A stretch of DNA of 64,000 nt from Nymphaea colorata (Eukaryota; Streptophyta; Magnoliopsida; Nymphaeales; Nymphaeaceae). The DNA lies in assembly GCF_008831285.2 (NCBI RefSeq), contig NC_045143.1:12077214-12141213 (forward strand), given 5' to 3'. This document shows, piece after piece, positions 1 through 12,485 of the stretch. The translations under genes and the position numbers were made by a program. Below the pieces are notes generated by a model. The model worked only from the letters and a program-made list of their open reading frames with translations, ran no database searches and was not told the origin of the DNA. How positions within the stretch are numbered: position 1 is the first letter of the stretch; the number at the start of each line of letters is the position of its first letter.

Positions 1-413
1 AATAAATAAAAGTTGAAATAAAATTAAAATAAATTACATAAATATGGAGGGAGCGGAGAGACACGACTGGAAGCCGAGGAAGACCGACCCCAAAAGCAAG
101 CGGAACTCTCTCTCTCTCTTTCGTTTCTCTCTCTTCTTTTTGGGCATCTCCCTCCTTCCCTCCCTTCTCTCTCCTTCCGTCCCATTCTCTCTTTTTTTCT
201 CTCGGATGGGTTTTGCTACAGGAACGCCATGCCGTCGTGCTTCTTCCCTCCTTCACCAATTGCTGCACATCTCATCATCCTTGCTTCCCTTCGATTCCCT
301 AAGCCGTTCCCTCGAGACCAACGCTTGATCTCCCCTCTTTCCTCGTTTTATTTGGGTTTGGGGTTGTTGGCGTTCTGTTTTTCCGCCGCTTCTTGTGGTT
401 AGATTGATCGGTG
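1..413 (+). promoter_or_regulatory. DDR4 upstream region and 5' UTR
   Basis: This stretch lies directly upstream of the DDR4 start codon. Positions about 104-205 are strongly pyrimidine-rich (runs of CT and TTC on the plus strand), as in plant core promoters and 5' leaders. No convincing TATA box sits at a usual distance. An open frame can be drawn at 44-328, but its composition simply reflects the CT-rich leader and I do not treat it as a gene. The transcription start cannot be fixed from sequence. Confidence 0.45.
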
Positions 414-3400
414 ATGTTAGGGGAAGAGGAAGTGGCGTCGGGAGGGTCGGCCGCTAAGAGTGGTGGGTGGATCCAAAACAACCAGGGATCGTCTTCCGAC
501 GATAGGCAGCAGCAGGAGCAGCAGCAGCAGCAGCAGCCGGCGACTCGTGCATTAGGGAGGAAGGAGAGGCTCGCCCGGTCCTGCACGGTACGGGGCAACT
601 CCGCCCGCTTCTTCAGTCGCGGCGCAGCGGAGCCCACCCGAAAGCCTCCTTCAGCCGTGAAGGAAGAGCCCCAATGCAAGATCATCACGCCACTTGCGCG
701 GTCGCCCCCGCCGTCGCAGCTCCAGCGCTGGTCGCTCCGGTCCATGTGGGAGCTCGCCTCTATTCTCAACTTCCTTCATGTAAAAAGCTGAATCACCAAT
801 CAATTAATGCTTTCGTTTTTCTTCATTTTGCGCTTCATCTTGGGTGTTGAACCGTTTGCTTTCCTTCTTGGTTGTTTTTGTGTTTAGATTTTCAGACCTC
901 TCTTAAACATAAATGCCGAGTTCTCGGCTGAGGAGCTCGAGACGGCCCTCATTACGCCCAACAACACGTTAGATGATATACATATGCCACTGCTGAAGGT
1001 TTGTGAAATTTGAATTCTCGTCGGAGTTGGTTTTATTGCTTGAGCTTAGGTGAGCTTATGGTGCCATCTTAGTTCTTCCCATGATACACGAGTTGCTGAA
1101 ATGGAGATTCAGTAGGAGAGAGAAAGAGAGGGACAGTTACTTAAAAGTAGTTCATTCGTGAATCATATGATCCTGGCCACCACCTTTGCTGCTGTTGTCT
1201 TAGTACAGTGTACTGATGTTGCTTGAGAGAAGATGAGCCTGACTATGAAAATGGGGTGGTGATTCTTTGTTGATAGTACTTATTTTGGTTTTGTGACAGC
1301 AATGCCACTTGAATCGTGTCGGTGTTGTTTTTGTTTCTTTCTTGTGTTCATTCTGGTTCTCTTGATCTAGGTTTTCATTGTGGTACTGCACCTCTTCTGG
1401 TCAGGTTATCAACATAAGAAATTTCCTTTTTGGTTTTTTCTCCTTTTTTTAAAAAAAAAATTCTGTAAACGAGTTGAGCAACGGTATACTTATTTTTTTC
1501 AATCTAATCTAAGCACTTACATAAGCTTATTATGATTTTAACGCCAAAACTAGTAAACATAACTCATAAGATGGAAATGCATCAAGGCATGAACTTTATG
1601 GCACTTTGTTACATGATAAATTTGGGAGATGTGAACATGAGCGCGTTTTTGAAACTAGGTTATGATTATGCTTCGATCACAAACCCATGTAATAGCAGTT
1701 TGGTCTCCTAATTCTGGAACTGGTTCAGAGTTGAAATTTTGTTGGAATCTCAAACTTTAGAATAAGTTTTGGTCTGAAAAATGCTGTTATCTTAACTGTT
1801 AATGTTTGTGGCGTTCATGAGATTCCCATAAGTTATCTTTTATATCAATTGGTTATGTAGGTTAAATGCATTTTTGATTAGGCCTTTTGATTTTACCCAT
1901 GTGTACGAAAAATGTGAGCATATGGATTGCGACCTAGATAGTTCATTGCTGATCCCTTTGGCACTTCCTTTGATATTGGTCATATTGAGCATTTCTCTTC
2001 TTCCCCTCTGATTTGGTGCCAAGTTCTGTCCATGTTTGTGCTTTCTCTAAAGCTTTCTTTCCTGAAGTTATGGGGGAACTAGAACAGAATTTGTTAAATT
2101 TTGTACCTATTCTTAATAAATCTCGATTTAAATAGGACATCAATAAACTTGTTTTTTATTTGATATTTCCTTTGAATTTTCAAAAGAAAGGGCTTGGAAA
2201 AGAAAAGACTAAAAGATGAGTTAACTATGAGTAATGCTGTTCGTTGGTAGGCTATGAGTAAAATGTGTTAAGTGACTTTTCTGGTAGTGATTGATGATTC
2301 ATCACTGGCTAGTTGTGTTCCCATATTATGATTTATGACCTTTATGTTGGCATGACTTGTGGATGGCAGTCTTTCGTAAATTTTATGCTGATTTTATATC
2401 TTGCCTCTTCTTTGTATCCTATCACAGGCAATTCCCCCCATAACAAGAATGGCATTTGGGCGTGCAACCTGGGTCACAGTATTATGCAGGAAGCTGCGCG
2501 ATTGGTGGCATTGGGTGTGATTTTTTTTCTCTTTGCATCTATGACCTATTAAGCCAACCTTTACTCACTTTTTTTCTTAAATAATTAACAATTCCCAAAC
2601 TGTCTTCTCAATTAATGCAGGTAGCTGAGGGGGATATTCCTATTGTTGCATGTCATGGGTGAGCAACTTTTTGTTCTGTTTCTGGTGTTGGATTTGAACC
2701 ATGTCTTTCTAATTATTATATGATGTTTTATGCTAAAGGGCCGAGGTGGAGTTGTACAAATCACTTGAGCCTGCAACACGTGTAGTGATCTTGAAAGCTC
2801 TTTGTGATATAAGAGTGGAGGTATTCAAATTTTTAGTTTAAATTTTTTATCTTGGTGTTTATAACATGCTTGATGCAACCAATGTTGTTAAAGGCAATGA
2901 GGTGACCGAGGCATTGAGCTTGTTAAGGGAGGTGTAAGCCTCCAAGCATTGAAGTGTATACTTCAGAATCAATGTAGTAATATCATAATAAAGATAATGT
3001 AAAAGATTAACAAATATAAGTTGTCATGAACTAGTAGCGAAATAAGTAAGATCATCCCAATGATATTGTGGTTCTTTCCTATGTGTTATAATAGTTTTAA
3101 ACTTTTGCTGCAACTGATGTGCCACTGCGATCATAGATCTCTCCTTTATGTGAGATCATACAGCAAGAAACATATTTTATAATAGATATGATATTATAAA
3201 TATGCTATTACACAATATCATCATAACATGATGTAGAACTAAACCCATAATAATCACTTATCAAAAGGCACATATGTGCTAATGTGCATGTCTCTCTCAA
3301 GGTAGGTGGATGGCCACATGTGGTAGTTGCTGCAAAACTATTAGATGTTATTCCTATTGAAAACAACTGTACGCAACAACAGCTTAGGTTTCGTAAATTT

Positions 3401-6400
3401 ACTGCTATGTATAATCAATCAACTAAGAAAATCCTATTTCTTAATTTCACATGAGTCCATGACTGTTGAAGATTCTAATATCAACTAAACAACACAAAGA
3501 GGATTTTAAGATTTGTCTTTTTCAACCCATTTGTTATGAAAAAACTTGTGTCCAATAATTTGCTAGCAATATAGTCTAGTTCTTGCCACAATATGCAAGG
3601 AACAATAAGATTCAAAACTTATTATCGTTTTTTTTTAAATTACTGAGTTGTCTACAATCATCATAGATTTGGGCTTTACCTTTGAAGCAACATCCCATGA
3701 TCCCAATTCTGCAGATTTGATTCAGATTGACGTGTGTGTTCTCCTATTAGACCTTAGCAAATGTTTTGATTGCCAGAGTCGATGACATTTCTTTAACTTT
3801 ACCTTCCTCAGTTTCATTAAACTCATCCTTGCTGCTCATATTGAGGTTCTATCCATGATTCTGGTAAAAGTGTAGATTGCCCTCATCTACCACGAGGAAC
3901 CGTGAGGACTATAGTCTTTGTGGAGAAAGGGTTTTGGAAAAAGGCAAGGACGGTCCTAAGTTGAGGTTTTCAAAAGTTTTTGATATATGATACCATTCTG
4001 GGATAAGAAAGTTGGAAAGCAGGACTAAGAAGAGCAAATAATGCTAGTCATGGCTCCTTAGAACTGAGCTTTTGAGCCAATCCAAACTCCAAAGCCGCAC
4101 AAATGATCAGGAAGAAGAATATAAATCCAAAAGAAGTGTGTATAAAAGAAGCATCCACTATGTGCATGCGCACATGAGAGAGAGAGAGAGAGGTATTGAG
4201 AATCTTCAATGGCAGCAATGAGTTGGGGCAACTGGGGGAAGGGAGTGTTAGGGGGTGGGGAGAGGGAGGCAGAGAAAGAGTGAGAATGGAAAAAGGGGGG
4301 GAATTTGGAGCAATGTTGTAAAAAGCGTATCCTAAGCCGTATCGGTCAGGCCAATAGATATGTTGTATCGTAAAGTATTGTAAATTTATTTTTTTAATTC
4401 ACAGAAATAGAAAAAATAGAGAAAAATATAGAAAAATTAGATAAATCAAGAAAAAAAAATTATGTTTTTTAATGAAAAAACATGTTATACATAATGGCAG
4501 GCTTATTATAGGTATGAAGTTACTTCACAAACATTAATAAGTGGTCATATCATATAGCTACACAACATGAATTAAGACATCAAGAAACATAATTTATAAG
4601 ATGATCTACATAATAACTCATAAGTAAGTCATAAGATCTATAACACATCAAAAACCAAGTTTTACGTACACTATACATCACATCACAAGACAAAATTGTT
4701 CAATGTTAATGCAAATAACAAATGAAAATCATCTCATTCTCATTTTCATCTTTCGTAAAAGATATAAACCCTTTTTATCTAAACAAGAATCAATCATCCA
4801 TGCATAAATCTGCCCTCAAATTGACAATTTCATGGTGAAACTGATTATTCCTTTTGAAAATTGCCACAATCTCCCCCTTCTTCAACTGTTAGATATGTTT
4901 AGAAATGAAGAAGGAGGGAAGTTTTAAAAATTAGTTTGAAAAGAGGTGGTTTTAATCTCATAGTTTTCAAAGTAGACGTGTATCGTGCGATACGGGATGT
5001 ATTGCCTTGTATCGTACGATACATGTTACACCACCCGTTTGCGATACAGGTGGTGTATCATATTGTAAATCTAAAACAATATGGTACGTATCGTACGATA
5101 CGGCCCCGTATTGTACGATATGTACAACACTGATTTGGTGCTTGTGGGAAGGGGAAATGCGCAAAAGGGATCAGACAACAAAAGGGTTTTATTTTTTTTG
5201 TTAAATAAACAGAACACTGTACGTGACGCCTAAACCTCAAGAATGAAGCATGCCTCACAGTGAGGCATGGACTTCACCCCGCTGAAGTTCATGCCTCATG
5301 CACAATGGCTTCAATGCATTTTTGGCTAAAAAAGCCTTGAGGCATATGCCTCTAACAACACTGGTTGCAGCCTCTCTCTCTTTCTAATGCTTTGTAAATG
5401 ATGAGTGCATACTATAGCAGGTGCATGTGATACTTAAATTGGAATTTTCATGATATTGAAAACATTATCTTCAAATTTTTTGTGAATAAGCAGAGAAAAT
5501 CATTTGAAAATGAGAAGTGTAATTAAAAGACTTGGAGCATTACTTGTTTGTTTCATAGAACTAGCAGCAATGACATAGTAGAAATGTTTGGAGATCAACT
5601 ATTGTTTTATAAGAAATTGCCCTTATCTTGTAATTATTTCATTTTTGGTGAAGAACAGTATATTCCTTTGTTAATCACTGCATCTTCTATTAACATGACT
5701 GTTATCTAGGTCGGACCTTTGGCCCTCCTTGTTTTTCCTAAGGCCTTGTGATCTCTCATTTTATTCAAATTGTCTTGTCATTATTAAGTGGACTATGCTA
5801 TGGTAGCCTGAAATTAGCAAGTTACTTTTCCAAAGAAAGTACAGTTTGCCTTTCAACTTTATGAAAAAGCAAATTTACACGTGACACTTTGTAAAGCAAT
5901 CAAGATGATTATATATATATACATATAACAAGAGGAAGAGAGTGATTTGATAAAATAAGTAGATAAATGAACTAGGTAGATGGGAAGTACCAAAAGTAAC
6001 AAATTAGCTAGCTCGTATTGTAGCTTGTGATATCTGTATGCGTGTGTAAAACCTAAAAAGTAAGAGAGAGTTGCTATTGGAAAGAAAAAAGGAAAAAAAC
6101 TTAATAAATGCACCTACTACCTGAAATCCTTCCTAATTAGTCAACTGGTCGTGAACCATTTCCCACTCCCAGCCAATTAGATAACCATCAACTAGGTTGA
6201 TTAATTGGCCAAGTCACTAGGTTGGTAACAGGATCCATGTTTTCACATGAATATTCTTGCTTGGAATTTATATACTTATATGCTTGGAACTTGGAGGCAT
6301 GATTCACACTAGTTGAAGTTTATACAAGTTAATATAGTTCTTCCAACTTTGGGGTTCTTCTTTTTGCATTGAGCATATGTTATTGATTAATTATAATGTT

Positions 6401-7505
6401 TACATGAACAGCAAGAAGACATCAGGAGCTACATTGATGATTCTGTAAAGCATGGGGTTCCACTCTCTACATTCCGCCGTGAACGAATTGGAGGTGATGC
6501 ATATGGAACTAATTACTGGTAATGTGAGGAACTGTAATGACCAATGAAATCTTGCATTTCTGCTTAGTCTTTTTGGAAGAAACATTATTTCCAATCACAA
6601 CATGGAAATGTGTCTGTTTGCTTTTTGTGATCTTGAAGCTGAAGTTATTGGATTTTCTATAGGTTTGAGGATGATGAGATTAGTGGTCATCGTTTGTATC
6701 GGGAAATTCGAAAAATTGAAACCAAGAGGTTCAAGAAAGGACTTCCAACACAGCCAATCATATCTTGTCAGTGGGAGACTGTTGCTTCTAACTTGGATGA
6801 GTTTCAGGAAGTTTCTGTAAGTGTTTATCTTGTGATCCTATTTTCCATTAATGTGGTTCTTTTGTGTGCTTTTATATTTGGCATCATATCTATTTGGAGA
6901 AAGGAAAAAAAAGTACTTAATTCATATATCCGAGCATGGTGTAGTACCTCAATTATTTAGAGAGCCATAAATGTATGCTGCCTTTATGTATGCCTATCTT
7001 GTTTTTTGTCAAAAGAAAAAAGTCATTTGAATCCTATGCATAAATGTGATCACAATCTTAAGTTCTTTTAGTTCTTAAGTACTTCTTAAATTGACCAACC
7101 ATCTTGTTCCTCAAAAAAATAGTGTGCCGAAATTGAGAAGATATGTGAGACCTATGAGAAGTGGAAGCAAGGAATGGAAAGCAAACTAGAGGCACTGGTG
7201 CCAAAATTTTAGTTTGTTAGCTTCTCCATGGAAGTAGGAAATGAAAGGAGCATTGTAGTCTTATGATTACGTATTAGATGAAATTATACATGTAATGCCT
7301 TTTGAGTTTTGAGCTCACATGAAGTTGTATGAAATGTAGTGTTTTGGTGTGAGCATTTACTACATCAACTAACAATAGATTAACATCTAGAAGATGCTAG
7401 ATAAATTAACTTGAACACATTTTTTAAGAGATCTGATGTTTCATTGCAGGGAATTCAAATGGAAAAAACATCCTTCCTGAGAATGTGGACAAAGTCTGCA
7501 TATGC

Positions 7506-7537
<32 letters not shown>

Positions 7538-9127
7538 TATTTTGTTTGGTGGGATGTCCTTATGAAGTTTTTGTCTAGTCCCTTGCTGCCGATAGTTCCT
7601 GTAGTTCTTTTCTTCATCGAGCCTCCTTACCTAGTGGGTGTGCTAACCGTTGTGCCAAAAAGGTATCAGTCGATCTGTATCATGGAAAATTTGGAGAACA
7701 GAAACCCTCCAACGGGAAGCATAAGTTATGTAGTTTTGTTGTCTCAGGTCATGGTTTCCATTGTTTTGGTTCAAATGAGGATCCAATGGGAAGCATAAGT
7801 TATAATAGTTTTGTTGTCTCAGCTCATGGTTTCCATTGTTTTGGTTGCTTTTTATTGAGTTCCCAAACCCCCAAGAGGCCTCAGTTTCTGTTGTCATATT
7901 CTTCAACTTTGTGAGGTGCTACATAAAGTATCTATCTATTGCATGCAAAATTATAAAAAATACTTAGGCAGTATACTCCAAGAAACATATCCAATCAGTG
8001 GCTGATACAGTCGAGGTGTATCTTTTCCACCACCATTGCTACAGATACCTTTTTGAAAGGAAGCAATTTTCTGCTGCTTGGGATGACAGTGGGAGGACTT
8101 TTCTGGAAGCACATATGAGCTTGCACAGTGAAACGTTTCTAGGACTTTTGATCCTGCACTGATATCCTAGGTGAAGCCGATTGTCAGAATACATATATCT
8201 AGAAACTGGTTACATGCCTTCCAGTCCATAGTGGTAAAAATCTAAACTTTAAAGACCCACCTGGTGGTCTAATGAATATTGATATGGGAAAGCCCTTTCT
8301 CATAAAGCATTCATTCTATTTCTGGGTTGATAGGCAAATAAATAGGGGCACAGTGTATGGTCCTGACAGAATTAAGATTGAAGTGAAATATTCATGCAGT
8401 GCATGCATCTAGTTGGGTCCATATGATTATGCTATTTAAGTGACATGTAATCAATTTGAAGCAGTTCTTGCATGTTTAGTCAGGATCACTGATGGGGGAT
8501 TCACCATGAAATAGCTGCTGTGAGATCGAGTTTATCTGATAAAGCAATCATATGAATGCCTCTAGAATACTTGTACAGTTATTGAGCAAATAACTGGAAG
8601 ACATTTTCATGAAATGAATGGCTGAGTCGCAGAGATTTGCCGATTAAGTTACTATGTAAATTATCACTGATGCAGTGGGTTTACTGCTTCGTATTTTCTC
8701 TGAGCACATATGCTGGGTTGTTATATTGAGAAGTCTGTGAGGGCTGGGTCTATCTGGGAACACAACCTTATATAACACACACCAAACAGACACACACACA
8801 CACAGATATATAATATACATATATATAATATATAATATATATTATATATAAAATATATATTATATATATAATATATATTATATATAATATGTATATTATA
8901 TATTATTATATATATTATATATATATATATATGGGAAAAGTTAATGTTGTTGGATGCTAGATAGTTGTCGGATGGATAAAATTAAAAAATTCATTGTTAC
9001 AAGAACCGTACATCATTGCTAAGCCATCATTGATAAACTGTTGTCATACATGAACCATTGCTAATGCCAATATAGTGACTGTTTTTAGTGACTATTTATT
9101 AAATTTTATCCATTCAGTATATATCTA

Positions 9128-9166
<39 letters not shown>

Positions 9167-12100
9167 ATATATATATATATATATCGAGAGAGAATAGCAT
9201 TTTAAGTGATTCATTACTTATATGCATAAAATATAATTTGATAAACAAAAACAGCAAAAATAAACCAAAAACTACCAAATATCATTTTGCCATGTTCCCA
9301 CCCACACCCTTCCAGGTGAGTCAATGTGACATAGGGTTGGTCAAGATGGGCTTTGTGCTGTATGCAACCTTATGGCGGTGGTGTTTTGTGCGATTAATAT
9401 AAAGAATATCTTGAAGAGGATGGGCTTTCAATCACCATGTCAGTTTGTGGTGTACAATTCTGTTACCATTGTTTTGCATCATTGCAGTTTCTGCTAAGTT
9501 ACATGACATTCATATTCAGATGTGGGACTTCACACATTAAGAACAAGCTCCTTTTATTGGGATTCGTGGAAATATTAAGTGGTCAACAATGCACAGGTGC
9601 ATATGCAAATGGTGATGGTTCATGAGATGGGACAAGAATATGCATAGAACAGGTCCCAAGATAAGACAAACTTTTTCACTCTGTATGCGGTGTTGAGCGG
9701 AGAGTACAGGCTCTATGATGCATTTGGGCCTAATAGTTTGAGGAGTTCTGACCTTATGGTCACTATAGTACGATAACAGGGTTGATTATTCTATGTCCAT
9801 ATTGTTGCATGATGACTGTTCTTTATATACCACATATGAAAAGGTGCCATGAGTTAGACTTTCGCTCTGGCTATTTTGGAGTGATATTGAGGGCATTTTT
9901 ATTTTTTGTGGTGTGTTGCAAGCACAGACATAGATCTCTATGATGCGTGTCTTCCATCAGGCTGATAATGGAACCTGCTGGCATCTTCTTGGCTGGGACT
10001 GAATTCCACATTAATTACTAGTTTTTTCCCCCTTCAGGAAAAACTTTCATTGAGCAAAAATAGGACAGAGGCTTCATTGGGCAAGAGGCTGAAGAGTGAT
10101 ATTCTTCCAGAGATTGAGAAGATTCATAAGGTTGTACTTGACCCTTCTTTAATATTCTGTTGTGGAATTTAAGTATTCTGAATGTTGAGTATTGTGACCC
10201 TTCTCTTCATTCATTCTCCTTCTGGGTAAAGTTCATGAAAGTTTTCTGCTAATAATCTCCTGATTGTTTCAGAGAAAAGAGAGAGCACTTAAGAAGCAAC
10301 AGAGACAGGCTTTACTTCTTGATAACTACATGACTACTGATGGACTTGCTGCAGGGCGCTCTCTGCGTGATAGAAAACCTGTCACTTACACTTTTGGTAT
10401 GCCATTATTTTGTATTTTGATTTTTTTTTTTAAATTTTCTTGCTAACTAACTTGAGAACAAATGTAAGGCTCTAACCTTTGGCTTTGTGGTCAAATGTGC
10501 TCTCTTGGTTGTTTTGGAGGTATGTGATTTTAAGAAAATAAAAAATGAACGTTCTCGGTGGAAAATTGAGCTTTACATTTTTTTTTATTAATCCTAACAT
10601 GCATCTCATACTATATACAATAAACTTTGAGAAGCTATTTGATTTTGAAAAAGCTAGTGGTTGGCTTCATTCTGCGGTTTATGTGTGCACATTTGAATAG
10701 AATTTCCTTGTTAGGACCTCTGTTATAAACTTATAATATAATATATCATGTCAAAGCTGCCCTAAATGCTAGGTAGTTTTTCTATGTTTAAGCTTGTTGA
10801 GTATGTTCTTGGCCACCTTTTTTTTGGGGGTGTGTGTGTGTGTGTGTGTTTCTTACACAACAAAGCCATACCCAGATTGAGAGATTTTGTTGCCTGGGTC
10901 GTAGCATAAAACCCTGAGACTAGAATCCGGGCCCTATGCCTGCTTCGGTTTGTGCAAAGGGTTGATGCCCAGACGAATAGAACCAGCAATTGACTTCTGA
11001 CTAGTTGCTGGTGCAACCAGCGACACTGAACAACCCACTTCTACTCCAAAGAAAGGTTGCATGGAAATATCTTGTTCCATCTCGTGCATTCCATGAAACA
11101 TGTGTCCCCTTAAATAAGATGAATAAATGATATAGGAAATATGAGTTTGGTATGCCCCTCTAGAGACATGGTGCTTGTGGATTTAGTTACTGATGGAGGG
11201 TTTACATCTGATGGTTTGATGCAAAACTCTGAGCTACATGCATCTAAAGTATGTTATTTCACAGAAAGACTATTTTTACTTGTTTCATCATCTAAGATAA
11301 ATTGGTTTTGGTTTTGCAGATGATTTTGATCGCTCAATCAATGAGGCCATAAAGATCACAAAGTAAGCTCTTCTGCATCTTCCATAGTTTTGATAGCACA
11401 AGCTCCAGTGAGAATTAATTGTTTAGGTCCTGGATGTAAGACATGATGTTTTCTGTCTTATGGTTCGAATGTAACTCATGATCATGTTTTGCATTCTAGG
11501 AAAAGGCAGCCTTCTCCTGAAGCTATGGCAAGAAGAGATGCTCTTAAGCCAGAGGCTGCTGTCAATGGTAAAGTAAATGGTCCAACAAGATCCACTCGAA
11601 ATGTATCAGTAGATACATCATCGCCAAAGTCAACTGATTATGAGGAAACTGATGGAGAACAGAAATCTGGGCCCCTTGACCGAAGGTATTCATCGTGCAA
11701 TTTCTCTTTCTAGAAAACGTGTCTAAATTATGCCATTCTGAAACTACATCTAAATATGCAGCAACCGACGGAGACAAAGGCCTCAAAAGTATTCAGAGTT
11801 CATTGATGCAGTTTCAGATAATGAGGCAGACTTTGATAGTGATGAGGATATTATGGGAGAAGCAGTATACGATGATGAGTATCTAAGAAATCGGAAACAT
11901 AAGAAGGCACTCAGCAGTTCTGAGGGAGATGAAGAATATCGATGGGACGATGAAATTGGTGAAGATGATGATGAGGAAGAGGAGGAAGATGAAGATTCTT
12001 TAAGTCTCAGTGAGGAAGTGGAACGGTCTCACAGACCAAGAAAACCACCTCGAAGTAGAAGGGAAACGAAACTGAGATCGGTTGATGAAATAGAGTCTGG

Positions 12101-12485
12101 CCTGAGAAGAAGCAAGAGGGCAACTCGCAACCGCATAAACTACAGGCAATATGAGTATTCAGACTCCGAGGCTGACTCATCAAAACCTGAGAAGCCTGAT
12201 GCTCCTGAAGGGCGATCAGATGCTAGTGATAGTGTAGATTATTCCATGGAAAGTGATGACTCTCGACAAGATGAAGTTTTGGAAACAAAAGATAATGGTC
12301 GGCCTGATTACATGGAGACCACAATTGAAGAGTCTAATGAGCCTCTTGTGAAAACCAATAGCCCTCCTCAAGATGGTGGAGACCAGACAAAGAGGCGGTT
12401 TCTGGACCTGAATGAACTTGCTCCAGGGACTGGTTTTGATGATGGACCTAGTAGCAGCATGGTGAAAGATGAAAGTGGCGATTAG
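414..12485 (+). CDS. DDR4: DDT domain-containing protein, DDR4-like (12 exons)
   Basis: Likely a nuclear partner of ISWI-type chromatin remodellers; Arabidopsis DDR proteins pair with CHR11/CHR17. Exons read: 414-779, 888-998, 2428-2514, 2621-2658, 2739-2820, 6412-6518, 6663-6816, 10038-10130, 10273-10396, 11320-11362, 11500-11685 and 11762-12485. All junctions are GT..AG and keep frame, giving 704 aa. The start is ATG 414; an upstream in-frame GTG is ignored. Residues 32-42 are glutamine-rich. The DDT helix region begins near residue 105 (SMWELASILNFLH) and continues across exons 2-5. A basic KKQQRQALLLD segment and the block SLRDRKPVTYTFDDFD follow. The last 240 residues are low-complexity, with acidic runs (DDDEEEEEDED) alternating with basic RR/KR clusters, and end near FLDLNELAPG. 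Introns 5 (3.6 kb) and 7 (3.2 kb) hold repeats. The DDR4 assignment is by remembered family resemblance; the DDT-protein class is firmer. Confidence 0.88.
2880..5365. repeat. Probable TIR transposon in DDR4 intron 5
   Basis: The left edge (AATGTTGTTAAAGGCAATG, from about 2882) and the right edge (GAGGCATATGCCTCTAACAA, ending about 5360) are imperfect inverted copies, both built on TGTTGTTA-AGGC. Just inside the right end are further hairpins around 5250-5310 made of CATGCCTCA and TGAGGCATG. No transposase frame is visible between the ends, so this is at best a non-autonomous, heavily mutated element. A second repeat is nested inside it. A target duplication is not clear. Confidence 0.4.
4313..5135. 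repeat. Nested repeat with GTATCGTACGATAC palindromes
   Basis: The left edge (CAATGTTGTAAAAAGCGTAT) and the right edge (ATATGTACAACACTGA) are again inverted relatives of each other. The right 160 bp (about 4976-5123) contain several copies of a self-complementary GTATCGTACGATAC-type motif. Some are perfect and some have one or two changes, and they pair with each other in several ways. The left half is A-rich low complexity. No coding capacity is seen. It resembles the terminal-inverted-repeat class in architecture, but I cannot name the family. Confidence 0.45.
7123..7212 (+). other. DDR4: Possible alternative terminal exon of DDR4
   Basis: Inside intron 7, an AG at 7121-7122 is followed by 29 sense codons and a TAG, in the phase left by exon 7 (ends 6816). 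The peptide starts CAEIEKICETYEKWKQ and ends EALVPKF, reading like a real amphipathic helix rather than random intron. If used, it would end the protein after the DDT region and drop the basic and acidic C-terminal half. The acceptor is weak: the bases before AG are mostly A, not pyrimidine. No clear AATAAA follows nearby. It could also be a relic exon. Confidence 0.4.
7511..7538. repeat. TA/CA microsatellite in DDR4 intron 7
   Basis: A short TATA run passes into an uninterrupted CACACA run. It is a simple sequence repeat with no evidence of function. Confidence 0.85.
7710..7856. repeat. Two-copy tandem repeat, unit about 74 bp
   Basis: The segment starting at 7710 (CAACGGGAAGCATAAGTTAT) recurs at 7784 with few changes, and both copies run through GTCATGGTTTCCATTGTTTT or its one-base variant. 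The copies are adjacent, so this is a local tandem duplication in intron 7. Confidence 0.8.
8782..9186. repeat. CA, TA and ATCT simple repeats in DDR4 intron 7
   Basis: Positions 8782-8932 are a CA run followed by about 120 bp of imperfect AT/TATA repeats. Positions 9121-9184 hold an ATCT tetranucleotide array flanked by TA. The 190 bp between them is AT-rich but not repeated. Such arrays are unstable in length, and sequence assembly here may be imprecise. Confidence 0.85.
10829..10850. repeat. GT microsatellite in DDR4 intron 9
   Basis: A G-run followed by ten GT units, in the 0.9-kb intron between exons 9 and 10. Simple sequence repeat only. Confidence 0.85.

Noticed and set aside
44-328. 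A 94-codon frame upstream of DDR4
   Set aside because: Ser/Leu/Phe-rich translation of a CT-rich leader, with no domain or conservation evidence.
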